DNA from: Datisca glomerata
Taxonomy: Eukaryota; Streptophyta; Magnoliopsida; Cucurbitales; Datiscaceae
Direction of reading: 5' to 3'
DNA length: 64,000 nt
NCBI GenBank assembly: GCA_003255025.1
Contig: QANY01013809.1
Location: 186,001-250,000, forward strand
Below are positions 29,716 to 41,698 of the stretch, piece after piece. Positions within the stretch are counted from its first letter, which is position 1; each line of letters starts with the position of its first letter. A program made the position numbers and the translations under genes. The notes beneath the pieces are model-generated. The model was not told the origin of the DNA. It saw nothing but the letters and a program-made list of their open reading frames with translations, and ran no database searches.

Positions 29716-30837
29716 ATGGACTCAACATCTCATCAGAAAGCCAAACATAATGAGGAGAATGTTGATGAAGGCAGTGTTAATGGTGGTGCTAAGCATGAAA
29801 ACCACACTCATGATCATGATGGATTTGCTTTAAGATTTGGTTTGCCTTTCCAAGATTCTGATAAGAACTCTTTTGATCCAATTGAATCAATTGGAAGTTC
29901 TTTTTTCCCTATGGAGCAACAAGATGTTTCTCATGAGGTAATAATTAATACTATCTTCTTAATTAATGATTAACATATATAGTTTTTCTATTTTTGTTTC
30001 CCCCTCTCTCTTTCTAATTATTCATTGTCATGTGTTTAATTTATTTATTTTTCTTTTTATTCGGATAATATCGATAACACGAGGCTCATTTTGTTTTAGT
30101 AAATGTTTGGATAGATTATTTTCCGTAAATGAAAAGATGAATTAGTTCATTATTTATTATGTTTTAATTGAAAAGTGCATTATTTATCACTTGAATAACT
30201 TCATTATGTCATTGAATATTTAAGGTTATTCCTTACAAACATCATATATAAATACAAATTTTCACAAAAAATAATTGGCCTTCTATTTTCAAAACTAGAA
30301 AACTAGTCTAAAATTCATCAACATTCAACAATAACTGAATTTTACCTTGTGAATTCAGCCTACTTAATTAGGGAAAATACAATTTATTAGTCACTTTTTT
30401 ATTGTTTTGTTTTAGCTAAGTCAATTATTTATATATCTCGCTCTTGGGTTTTGAAGATTGGAAATAATTCTCCAAAGAGGGAAGCCAAAAGAAAGTATGT
30501 AATGGGAATGGAATTTAATGGAAAAGAGAAGGCAGATCTTGACTTAGATCTTAGCTTGTCACTACCAAGAGGAAATTCATCAAACAAGTGGAGATCTTCA
30601 TCACCTAAATCAGAAAACTCATGCATATCTATGGAGATTGACTCAAAAAGAAAAGACAATATTGCTCAAAACACTATGGCTGTTGAAGATTCAATATCAT
30701 TGCTTTTGAGGGGATGTACTCACTGCCTACTATATGTGATGGTGCCTAACTCAGATCCCAAATGCCCTAATTGCAATACTTGTGCTTTACTTGATGTTCT
30801 GGGAGAAAATCAAGCTAAGAAATTAAGAAAAAACTAG
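29716..30837 (+). CDS. GL2-interacting-repressor-like (GIR-like) EAR protein, two exons
   Basis: Exons 29716-29937 and 30457-30837 (donor GAG/GTAATAA, acceptor TTTTGAAG) join in phase to 200 residues. The N-terminal part is polar and His/Asp/Asn-rich. Residues about 101-110 are DLDLDLSLSL, an LxLxL EAR repression motif. The C-terminal part has CTHC (161-164) and CPNC (177-180) with LLYVMVPNSDPKCPNC between and LLDVL after, which matches the CxxC...CPxC tail of the plant GIR1/GIR2 group (typically CPRCLMYVMLSEDDPKCPKC). Those small nuclear proteins bind TOPLESS through the EAR motif and act as co-repressors with homeodomain partners such as GL2. Specific partners here are inferred only from the family. 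The C-terminal codons and stop lie in a 318-bp tandem duplication. Confidence 0.82.
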
Positions 30838-31453
30838 TTCATTTCTCTCTCCCCCGGCCTTTGTTTTAAGTTGAATTATTTAAGAAAGTTTAGTTGTATT
30901 AGAGCTTTGAATGGTTATTTAGTTTGCTCTTAATTGATGAACTTCTCTTTCTATATTACCATATTTAAAAGTTGCCTTGGCTATTATATTATCGTTCATA
31001 CTAGCATTAATTTTTCTCTTCGAGTGATCGAATATTCGATTTGATTAACCTACGGTAGTGAAAGTTCTCCTGAAAGACTTTTAAATTTGAACATACGTTT
31101 TTTACAATCTCTTTTTACGAGATGCATTTAAGTGCATCTCGTAAGAAAAAACTAGTTCATTTCTCTCTCCCCCGGCCTTTGTTTTAAGTTGAATTATTTA
31201 AGAAAGTTTAGTTGTATTAGAGCTTTGAATGGTTATTTAGTTTGCTCTTAATTGATGAACTTCTCTTTCTATATTACCATATTTAAAAGTTGCCTTGGCT
31301 ATTATATTATCGTTCATACTAGCATTAATTTTTCTCTTCGAGTGATCGAATATTCGATTTGATTAACCTACGGTAGTGAAAGTTCTTCCGAAAGACTTTT
31401 AAATTTGAACATAAATTTTTTACAATCTCTTTTTACGAGATGCATTTAAGTGC
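30824..31453. repeat. 318-bp tandem duplication covering the GIR-like gene 3' end
   Basis: Copy 1 (30824-31135) and copy 2 (31142-31453) are offset by exactly 318 bp and differ at only a few bases (for example TTCTCCTGAAAG versus TTCTTCCGAAAG and ACATACGTTT versus ACATAAATTT). Copy 1 includes the last four codons and stop of the gene. The high identity points to a recent event. Copy 2 ends about 16 bp before the CACTA element. Confidence 0.95.
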
Positions 31454-31469
31454 TTATGGTTTGTACACC

Positions 31470-32625
31470 CACTACAAAAAAATCAATGCATGGCGGCGGT
31501 TTTACGGCGACAGAAGGGGAAACCGTCGCTGAAAAAAGCGGTGGAGATCTTTTAGCGGTGGTTTTTAAAAAGTTCTTTTAAATCTCTAACCCCTCCATTG
31601 AAACCCTCGAAGTTGCATTCCGGTGCTGCTGTCAATGACGCTACTCATGGTCGCTCCTCGACGTCGTTCATCCACCGGTAATTCTCCTCCCTGTCACTTC
31701 TCATCCGTTCTTCCCTTCATCATTCGATGACAAGGAGGAGGTTGATTTCTTCGTCACTTTCTATTGCTTTCTAGGTCAGATCTCTTTCTCAGGGAGTTCT
31801 TCAAGTAAAGAACGTAATTTCTGGTAATGGTCTCTAATTTCTTATCTGTAATTTCTGGGCAATGGTCTTTTCTCTACTCTGTTATTTGGATAATGGTCTG
31901 TAATTTCTGATTTCTTCTAACTCAAATCTACGAAAAAGAGAATAAATTTTTTAGATCTGATCTTTGTAATTTCTGTGCTTTTTCCCTCTGAGTCTGGATG
32001 AATCTGTATAATGGTTCTATTGATGGCAGTAATGGTTCTATTGAATCGGTGTAATGAGTGTTAAATTATTTTGTGTAATGGTTCTATTAAATCTGTGTAA
32101 TGGGTATTAAGTTGTTTCGTGTAATATTCGAGAATTCATTCTGTAACTGCCAAGAATTCACACAAAATTCATACACAAAAAGTTTTACTTTTAATCCACA
32201 TTTTGACCATGACGATGGAAATTAGTTTAAAAATAGAATTTGAAAACATGATAGAGATCAAGAACTAAGTGCCATAACAATGCGCATTTGGTATATTTTG
32301 TATTTTGTTATTTGGAGCAGCAAACATACTTTTTTTGCTGCTACAACTCCAAATTTTTTTTAAAAGTGTGTGAACATTAACGACGGTTTAAAATCGCCGT
32401 TATATTTTTTTATATTTTCTCACCCTTGCCGGTGGTTTGTAACCGCCGGTATAGGTCAGAAAGAACTACTGTTATTGGTCAGGATTTAGCAGCGATCCTC
32501 CGACGGTTAAGAAAACCACTGTGAAATCTTTTGCATGACAGTTTCCGCTGCCGTTGTCGAACCACCGCATAAATTTTTGACGGCGATTTCTAAAACCGCC
32601 CCAATAGGTGATTTTTCCTGTAGTG
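31470..32625. mobile_element. Non-autonomous CACTA (En/Spm) element
   Basis: The left end CACTACAAAAAAATC matches the reverse complement of the right end, CACTACAGGAAAAATC. The flanking trinucleotide ACC is duplicated on both sides (31467-31469, 32626-32628), the 3-bp duplication of CACTA elements. Subterminal regions carry several GGCGGTTTT and AACCGCC/GACGGTT words in both orientations, as expected of transposase-binding subterminal repeats. There is no transposase or TNPA-like frame in its 1156 bp. Confidence 0.88.
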
Positions 32626-32628
32626 ACC

Positions 32629-34619
32629 CATTAACTATCATGGTTTAGTATTATAATTGTTTTGGATCAATGCAACTTTCGTAGGTGATATGATCTTGTA
32701 ATGTAATATTAATAAAAAAGATAGAGTATGGTAGTTAGGTGTCATGATCTCTTTTATAAATTGGAATTTATACAAAATTAGTGCTAAAAACCATGGTTAA
32801 GCTCCAATCATAGAGGGTCAATGGAGCATGTGCAGCAATGGATGCCTTGAACTCATCATGACTTTGGTAGATAGGAAACAAAGCCAGTTAAGAGCTCGTA
32901 TATATAATTTGTATAAAACCCCTTTGGAAATTATTCTTTTTATAAATAGTAGAACCTCCCAAAAAATATCAAATGTATCATATCATGTACATGATTGAGT
33001 TAGGGGTTTACATTATCTACACGTACATGCATGCGGCGATCTATATTTAAACAAAGCACGACCCACCAATTTATGATAGCTAGATGCTGTATAGGTCAGA
33101 CTACAGTATATCTCATGTATTGTACATAATTAAGTTAAGTTGATATACATGTGTACATAATATCTATACATATATACATATTTTACGTATACATATTCTA
33201 AAAAAATAAAGTCCTTATATAGTATAAAGGTTGTATTGTAAAATTATTCGCTTCTACATATAAGAATTCAGAAGCAAGAAAGGAAAAAAGTTAAAAATTT
33301 ACCAAAAACTTAGTCCTTTATTTTTTTTTTGCCTATAGTAGTTTTACATGAAAGTAAAACAAATGGGGTTTTTATCCTACGTACATAACATATACCAATT
33401 AGCAATTACTAATATGAAGCTTTGTGATTGACCAACTTCATTAATTGGATTAAACTCTAAATGGTATGCTAAACATCGAGAGGTGCTGGTAACGGTTCTA
33501 CAACAACTTGGATCAATAGATTATCACATAAATAGTGAATCAATGGGCCATTTTTTTTCATGAAACCTACTAATTGTATAATAGAAAATCCCCCATTAAT
33601 ATTATTTTGTCTTTGTAACAATATGAAGTTCTATTACACTTTGAAATACTCTAAGAGCCACTTCTTCTTAATTTGCTCGTGTCATACTCATGGTGGCCTA
33701 TAAGCTCTAGTTAAAAAAATAAGAAAGAAAATAAAAGAATAGATGTATCATGCTGCAAATTATTTGACCAATGAAATTTTTTATAATGTATTATTAAATG
33801 TTTAAGCTCAAATCATTTAAAATCAAATAAAGTTTAATTATTACTTTAAATATATAAGTATACCACCAACAAGCATAATTCTCAAAATTACATGTCATTG
33901 TCAATTATTAAACACATATAAAAAGTCAACCAATACAAATGTAATGCTTTATATGTTAGCTCATAAATGAAATTAGTCTTTTGTCTTTTCCAATACGAGA
34001 TTTTCATAAAAATATTTTCATATTAGTCCTCTCGATCCTTATCGACATTACATGTATGTATGGTGGAGATAATGAATGAGCGAGGTTTTATATTACACAA
34101 AAAATATAGGGCCAAATATGTTCATAGTTTTGTTAATACCAACAAAAAAGAAAATATATTATTCTTGACAAAAATTGAAAAATATATAAATTTTTAATAA
34201 ATTAAAGGTGGTCAGTATTAGGCTATTTGTTAAAAACAGAGAAAAACTATTAGTAATCTCATACTTTTCTAAAAATATATTTCTAGATAAAAATATTGTC
34301 ATATTTGATTGTTTAGAAAGTCCCTCGATTGTAGTTTTTGTTGAATATAACGGAGGCTCTCTTTGTTTATCTATTTTAATTTAGTGATAGTTTAGAAATA
34401 ACCCTTCTTGCTCTTTTTTGTGGTTAACCTAATACATTATTTGACCAATGACAATTTTAAGCTCAAATCATTGAAAATCAACTAAGCTTTATACCACCAA
34501 CAAGCGTAATTCTCTACATGTCACATTTTCAGTTATATATGTAAAAAGTCAACCAATACAAATGTAATGGTATTGTATCTTTAAGACATATTTTATAAAA
34601 TATATAATTTTTTAATAGA
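32629..34619. other. Intergenic AT-rich DNA with a segmental direct repeat
   Basis: No gene is supported. About 33755-33955 and 34425-34580 are diverged direct copies; both contain TTATTTGACCAATGA, TACCACCAACAAGC and AAAAAGTCAACCAATACAAA in the same order. The copy at 34.4 kb is shorter by internal deletions. Confidence 0.6.
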
Positions 34620-34830
34620 CGATGATCATTGCAGCCAAGTGGCTCAGTCCAGACTTGCTAAGTGGAGGACTGTCTCTCTAGGTTGGGTTAATATTAACAC
34701 ACGACGTTTTTAAAGAAAATCTAGGCCAAGCCGGAGTAGGGGGATTGATCAGGAATTTGGAGGGAACTTGGTCATTCAACTTTTGAAGCTGTCTGATTTT
34801 GATAATCATACTCTTAGATATTTGACTCTT
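34620..34830 (+). mobile_element. LINE-type RNase H fragment
   Basis: In shifting frames the DNA reads SRLAKWRTVSLGWVNIN and then GQAGVGGLIRNLEGTW, recalling the GWxKxNxDGA and AGxGGxIRDxxGxW blocks of the RNase H domain at the end of plant L1-type LINE ORF2. It is short and broken by stops; no poly-A tail or target duplication was found. Confidence 0.5.
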
Positions 34831-36332
34831 GATTCTTGTCATCTCGTGAACGTTATAATCATATTTTTATTCACACTTTATGAGAGAAAAAATAGTGTAT
34901 TAATTTTTTTGACAAAAACTAACATTAGGAATCTCTATGACTTATTTAAACTCTCATCTCCGGAATTAATTCTATTATTGGAGACTGATATTACTAGTGT
35001 CATGTTACTTACCCTATAACACTTTATACAAAACAATAAGTGATCTTAAAAATAAAGAGAAAATTATTAATTATACACGCATCAAAACCTAGATAAATTA
35101 TAACTATGTACTACAGATTTATTCAACAACACTTTACATCCCTAGCTTTTAAAATTTTACTGAACATCCTAATGTTTACAAAAACATATACAACGTTGCA
35201 TCCATCATCCAATTTCATCATATTTTTCAACAGAAAGTGTTAAAACATGCATTTCACGTGATAACGTTAAGGGGAAAAATGTTTCAGCAACTTTTCACAT
35301 TCATCTTCTGTCTTTTCTTTTGTCAAAATTGATAAATTTAACTATTAACATAGAAACAATCATTTTGTGAATCTTTGAAATTCCTCTATTAGTTGAAATA
35401 ATTGAGAAGAAATCATGAGGATGCAAGACATAACATTTAATGGTGCGTATAAATTTCTTGTATAAACCCTTTGACCCATCTATTTTCAAGATTTTCGTAA
35501 ATGTATCAATGCCATTGTGATATTTGCATGACTACTGAACTGGCGAAGCATTAAGAATATTGAGATTATACCCACCCTGAACCATCAATCTTATGTTGTT
35601 AATCCCAATTCTCTACACCATCTTTCTAATCAAGAAAGTATACTTGAGATAACACTTTCGATTTAAAAATGTATGAAACTGGATGGAAGGCGCAACATGA
35701 TACACATTTATAAATATTAGAGTGTTTAGTGAAATTTTTAAAAATTTGAAGTCCTAGTGGATTCGCGCTATACATATGGAATGCACAGTTATAATTTATC
35801 CTAAGTTTGACACTTTTACTCGCAGTATCATTATGTGAAACACATGTGTAATGATTTTCGTTGAAAAATCTTGTGGACTTGGACGGAGAGTATAACATGG
35901 TGCATATATATAAACGTTGTGGTGCTCAGTCGAATTGTTTAGAAACCCTGAGATGCAAAGTGAATTAACGCTATAAAACTAAGCGTACAAGTGTATTTTA
36001 ACCATATACAAAATATTTCTCGATGACAACGCACTGTTATATTGAATTGTTTAGAGAGAGCATTGATTAACATTGAATTCTTCAAACCTAAAAATTTAAT
36101 ACAAAAATGAGAAGAGCCTATCACTCTCCTTTCCCACTCATTTTCCTCTCCCTTTCTCTTACCCAACTCCTTTAAATCCCTCTCTGCACCCATCTGGCAG
36201 TGGTCTCAGTTTCTTTCACAATTCATAGAAACAATAAAATCAATCAAAATCCCCAAAACAGAGAAAAACCATTTCCCATTAATCATCCTAACAAAGTGTT
36301 TTGGTTGAAATCGGGAAAAGAAAAGGAAATAG
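34831..36332. other. Intergenic DNA and OVATE gene 5' flank
   Basis: No gene seen. About 35670-35790 and 35870-35990 look like diverged tandem copies (GATGGAAGGCGCAACATGATACAC versus GACGGAGAGTATAACATGGTGCAT, each shown here only as alignment). The pyrimidine-rich stretch before 36190 is likely promoter or leader of the next gene. Confidence 0.4.
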
Positions 36333-36986
36333 ATGAAATTTTTCTCAGTTTTCAAGAACAAAGAAACAGAGCATCAATGGCAATGGCCATTATGCAAAAA
36401 ACCCAAAACCCATTCTTTCAGAGGGGAAGAGAAGAAGACATTGAAGAAACTGAAAACAGACTATTTCGAAACAGAAACCCAAGAATCACGTTGGTTTACG
36501 AATTCGTCCTCGGAATCAGCAAGTTTCTCATCTGATTCAGATGACTATGAAGGGCAGACAGTGGAAATGGTGGTACGAGGAATTTTAAGGTCAGAGAGGC
36601 TGTTTTTCGAGGAAGGTGAAACGAAATCAATATTAGAGAAAGCAAAAGGAGGGAACTTCCCATACAAACAGAGCTTGGCTTTAGCTATGGAGTCTAAAAA
36701 TCCGTACATTGACTTTCGAAGGTCAATGGAGGAGATGGTGGAGACTCATGGGATTATAAATTGGGAGTGTTTGGAGGAGTTGTTGGATTGGTATTTGAAG
36801 GTTAATGGGAAAAGCAATCATGGGTTTATTGTTAAAGCTTTTGTGGATATGCTGATCGATCTAGCTGCTGCTGCTTCTTCTGATGGTGGTGGTAACGGCG
36901 GCGTTGGCGGTGGTTTCTATGATTTCAGTTCTCTCACTCCCGCTGAGTCATGTTTTGCCTCTTCTCCTTTGTGTTTCGTTGAATGA
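36333..36986 (+). CDS. OVATE family protein (OFP)
   Basis: Intron-less gene of 217 codons. The short basic N-terminus (MKFFSVFKNKETEHQWQWPL, then CKKPKTHSFR) fits the OFP13/15/16/18-like group, which begin with a WPWPSC-type and PKT-SFR motif. A Ser/Asp-rich linker follows. Residues about 113-177 are the OVATE domain: SLALAMESKNPYIDFRRSM, EEMVETHG, WECLEELLDWYLKVN and NHGFIVKAFVDMLIDL. OFPs are nuclear repressors that interact with TALE homeodomain (KNOX/BELL) proteins and affect organ shape and cell wall formation. The tail has Ala-rich and Gly-rich runs (178-194). The start at 36333 is the first ATG in frame and gives the expected N-terminus. Subgroup assignment is tentative. Confidence 0.92.
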   Translation: MKFFSVFKNKETEHQWQWPLCKKPKTHSFRGEEKKTLKKLKTDYFETETQESRWFTNSSSESASFSSDSDDYEGQTVEMVVRGILRSERLFFEEGETKSILEKAKGGNFPYKQSLALAMESKNPYIDFRRSMEEMVETHGIINWECLEELLDWYLKVNGKSNHGFIVKAFVDMLIDLAAAASSDGGGNGGVGGGFYDFSSLTPAESCFASSPLCFVE

Positions 36987-37742
36987 GCTAGGTTCATGAA
37001 GAACACAATGGTAATATATTTAGATTCTTAGATTAAATGCATGGTATCACTTCTTTTTTATTTGTTTTTCGTTTTTGACATCAAAATATTGTAACATAGT
37101 GTTAGAGTTTTTGGTCATTCATATCACTTTATGATACTTATTAGTGTCACACGAGCCTTATTTTCATAGAATAAATAGTGTTTTTAGATTAGCACCGAGT
37201 TTTTAAAATCTTTATAGTTTTAACTAGTTCTGGAGGTGCAAAGATTATCGATTAAGATTTTTCCCGTAAATACACATAAAGTTAATCTAAGTAGATCTTT
37301 CAAACCGATGGTCACAGGAAATTATCATTCGTTAAATTTGAACGCGAGAGTTAGGAGGGAGCAAATTATCAGGTTTCTATAACCTTAACAATTGAACTAA
37401 CTGCTTATGGTTTATAATCAATGTGTTCGGCATCAAAGTTCTACACATAGAGTTTTGTATTATAACTTAAAAGATTGATTAGTGAAACCTTTTAATCAGT
37501 GCTCTCCTCTAACATCATGAAGCAAGAAGGTTAGATTTTCCTTTTTAAGGTTGTCCAACTTAAGCCCGCACTGCCAGTGACAAGAAAAATAATAAATAAA
37601 AACTTAAGCCCCCACTGCAAGCAGAGGGGGAAAGAAAAAAAAGTGGAGTTTTTTAGTGATGATAATGTGCAGAACATAAGAAGATTTTGATAAAGCAAAT
37701 TAAAAAATGTAATGATTTTAGATTTTTTTAACTTATAATACT
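36987..37742. other. OVATE gene 3' flank
   Basis: No gene or repeat identified. Confidence 0.4.
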
Positions 37743-38215
37743 ATAAGGCCACGTTTGTTATGAGGGAAAGTTGGGTAGTCTTTCTGGAATCTTAAGACAT
37801 TTTAGCGATACATTTTTTGGTATCCATTTAGAAGATACTTTTAAATTCCTGCAATATTCAGATCCCCTTATTTGAGGGTATCTGAAACCCTCCCGAGAAT
37901 CGGGAGGTATCTGAATGAATGTCGGGTAAACCTCATAAATTTATTATCTAAATTATTATCCCTATCTTCTTCCCTAAATTAATTATCCTGTGAAATCTTC
38001 CATAAATTTCAGAAATGGTAGAGAAGTTTTTATATATTCCATCAAACCAAATAAAGTTAATTAACATTCTCATTTTTAAATTATAACATTCATAAATTGT
38101 TAACAAACAAAGCAATTCTAACTCACCAACAAATGCATTCTCGCAATCATATTCCAACGATCTTATTTCAGAAATCATTTACTCGCAATCTTATATCAAA
38201 CGACCCTTGAATGTA
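37743..38215. mobile_element. Short non-autonomous element with GTTTG-type inverted ends
   Basis: The left end AAGGCCACGTTTGTTATGAG is an imperfect inverted match to the right end, whose reverse complement is AAGGGTCGTTTGATATAAG. Both ends recur at 41343 and 44478, where TTGTTTGGTATG and its partner bound a much longer segment. Internal stretches (GAGGGTATCTGAAACCC versus GAGGGTATCTTGATACCC) are also shared. The target duplication is unclear and the superfamily (hAT or PIF/Harbinger) was not decided. Confidence 0.5.
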
Positions 38216-38324
38216 CTATATAATAAAAAAGATAAATAGATAATGAGAAGGAAAAGAGAAACATCTTTTTCTCTAGCTCTCTCTTTTCTCTTTCTCTCAG
38301 CTAGTTTTATTGTAACATAAATTC

Positions 38325-38704
38325 TAGGGGTGATAATATTAGCCTACTAATTTTTGTACTGAGCTATCAAATTGAAGTTTTGGTTTGGATTGAAATTCTG
38401 ATAGTTTTCAAGCAAAATTGAACTTTAACTTTCGTTTATTATTTTTTTTACTTTATTGTTATGTAATTTCATAACAAATCAAACAGAACCTAATCGAACT
38501 GAATTGAAACTTTATTTATTTTTTTTAAGTAATTCGATTAAGGCCGAATCGAAAAACCAAACTGAATCAAACCGAAAGCTTCATTTCGGTTTGGTTTGGT
38601 TTATTTTTATAAACGATTCAGTTTGGTTAAGCAATATTACTAAACCAAAACTTCGGTTTGGTTTGATTTTTAAAAAAAAATGAATTAAACCATGAACACT
38701 CTTA
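38325..38704. mobile_element. 380-bp hAT-like MITE with exact 8-bp target duplication
   Basis: The element starts TAGGGGTGATAATATTAG and ends with the reverse complement of TAAGAGTGTTCATGG. ATAAATTC flanks it exactly on both sides (38317-38324 and 38705-38712). The interior is filled with TTCGGTTTGGTTTGG and AACCGAATCAAACC words in both orientations. It is non-coding; short open frames across it are repeats. Confidence 0.82.
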
Positions 38705-38712
38705 ATAAATTC

Positions 38713-41120
38713 TCTAAGACATTACAAAATTTTAGAAAAATAAACTAATGTAGATTTATATTAAAATAGAGATATATAGAAAGTCACAATTATTTCATTT
38801 GTAGGTAACAAAAATATAGTTGGAACTAATAAGCATGCAAACAATAATAGAGTAATAGATATTTTTTGTCAACAATATAAATTTTACGATTTTTTTTGTT
38901 AAAAAGGTAAAACCATATTTGACCAAAAGAAATATACTATACAAGGAAGGGGCCTATACGGCAGGCAAACCAAAAAACAAAGACACTGAAGTGCACCTAA
39001 CCACTACCTACCAAAAAATCTTGTCAGGTATCCCCGTAAGCTTCAGATGTTCTATAATTAACGGAAGATTTCTTTGTATTCCTAAACGACCATGTAATTT
39101 ATCTAATCATTCTAATTATACATAAGAAAATAAAGTCACTATCTCTCATAATAACATTCGAAGAATATATAGTTTATATCTTTTCAAATAACAAAAATAG
39201 TAAAAGAAAGCTTAAGAAAGTTAAAAATTTTATGAACTTCAAAATATATTGCGATTTAAACCAAGATCTTAAAGTATCCATAAATGTGAGAGATAATCAC
39301 TATGTCAACTTATATTATGAACAAATTGTTACACATTACTTCCCCAGAACTTTCTGCAACAAATTTTTTTCACTTTTTAATTAGTATATGTTGTTAATGT
39401 GTGTGTATATACATATATCTTATTCACAATACATACAATATGATAAGATAATGTTAGAGGATTGAGAGAATGCGTAGTGAGTACATAGTGGCATCTCATA
39501 AACATGATGATTCTCGATCATATTATAAACTCAGTAAAAGTATTTATGAACAAAAACTGTTAGTTAATCAATGAGTTTTTGTGTTAAAGTGATTCAGCAT
39601 CCGACCCCATAAATTTCACATCCACTGAGAATACTTCACATCTTTGTTATGAAAATTAATCATGAATTTAGACAAACACGATATCAATACTAGTTAACCA
39701 CATATTAGAATATGAATATTCAGTAAATAAATATCGAGATATTTGAGCATTAAAATAAATATAATCAAACTACTAGTATATAAAAGTTTTTTTTACGGTA
39801 ATTTTTTTTTGTAAAATAATTTCTTACATTTAAATTAAAAGAAAACTCATTAGAACATAAATGATATTAATTTAGTATCAATAGATATTAAAATATTTGA
39901 GTATCAAAACGATTATATATTTATAATCAAAGGATAAACACATGTCCGTAGATATCTATATGCAGATGGGAGTAAAATGAAAGGAGGCTCTAAGATGATT
40001 TTGCAATGGAAGGGCTATATTATTTATTTCAGTCTGTGACATGGCTACATCACTGTTTCACCATTTTTAGGATGAAAAAAGACACAGAAATTTAATTGTG
40101 ACTGTTGGTTATATATAAAGTGGAATATCCTTTTTATATCAATTATGGTTTTAAGGAAATTGGTCTCAAGCCGTCTATAAGAGAAGAAATTATAGGAAGA
40201 GTTCGGCACAATGTGGCTGCCCTTTTGATGACTGTCGTGTAGACAGTTGTTACTTACTTTTCTGATCATTAGTTAACTCATATGTTTATGTGACAATCAT
40301 AAGAAGGAACAGTCATATTGTGACCGATCCACTCATTAATCTCTTAAATGAAAAATTGTTTGCTTTTTATCATAAATAGGTGCAATGAATGTTAGTTAAC
40401 CACCTGAAAACGAAATTTCTCATTCACTATAATTAATATGTCAATAATTTGGTATAATAATTAAAGTGAGTTAATTTACCCTTTTCAAATTGGTCCCCCT
40501 TCTAGACCACATTCTTCTTGTTTTGTGCCTCATTGATACTATGTTTGCAACATATTTGTGCAAGGGGAGATCCAACTTGGATCACATCATATAGCAGTAC
40601 TCGATTAATACCATAACAGTGAGTCGCATGCTATATATTCAAGATATTAAATTCTTAGATATAAAACAGAAGTCAATAAATAGGAAAAATTGTATACGAG
40701 ATTATGTAATGGTGAATTATTCATTGCACTATGACTCCGTGTTATTATGTAATATGCTCCTATTTATGAATGAAGTATATAAATTGAAAGTTTTAATTTG
40801 GTTTGTGAAATAGTATGCATGAAAGAACAATAAACTAGCGAGATATGAGTTGTTACAATAGTTAAAGTCGTGTATTTCAATCGTAATATCTCAAATTCTT
40901 ATTCAAATTGTATTTTCACAAAAAAAAATTGTAAAACAAAACAGAAAAAGAAAGAACATTAGATCACAGGCCGGGAAATGTTATGGGCTTTCAGGGTGAA
41001 TAAGTGCATAGGGCTTTGCACCAATTACTGAGGCAATGGAGGCACATCACATGGGTAATGGACTTTCTCTAGCCTAATAAAAGGAAGAGCCAATGATCTG
41101 TTTTTCTCCTACAAAATCAC
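38713..41120. other. Intergenic AT-rich DNA
   Basis: No gene, RNA or clear mobile element was supported in this 2.4-kb stretch. Short frames occur by chance. Confidence 0.4.
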
Positions 41121-41342
41121 AAGTTCTTGAGGAGTGGGATAATGAGACATGAACCGTGGTTGTGTTAACCTACATTGGTATTAGAAGAGAATGCTCAATA
41201 CCACTCAACACCAGTATTAGAGTGAGGTTAAGCCAATAAGTCTCTAGTCTAATCTGGATGAAATGAGCTGACGCTTATTTGTCTTAGGCTTGATGTATGA
41301 ATCCCGGTGAAACGAGTCGTCGGTTATCTGACTCAACACCCT

Positions 41343-41658
41343 ATGGGCTTGTTTGGTATGTGGTAATGTTATGTGAGATGCCTGAAAAGTGGGGTGACTT
41401 TTAACATTCCTTTGTTTGGTTTAATTTTTTTGGAGTGTTTTACATTATTAGAATGTCAAGATACCCTTCATTGAGGGTATCTTGATACCCCTCTAAATCG
41501 ATAGGTATATCCATTCTAGTTATTCTGTTCGCGTATACCTTCTCCCTCTCTCTCTTACTCACGAGCAACGACCCGTGTAAGCTCTCTCACGAAGGCTTCT
41601 CATTATGTTTGCGTCTGCCTTCTCCTTCTCCCTCTCACTCATGAGCAGGGACCCATGG

Positions 41659-41698
<40 letters not shown>

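Noticed and set aside
34620..34700. tRNA-like look of a CAGCCAAGTGGCTCAG stretch
   Set aside because: No cloverleaf or B box follows; the adjacent reading matches a LINE RNase H fragment.
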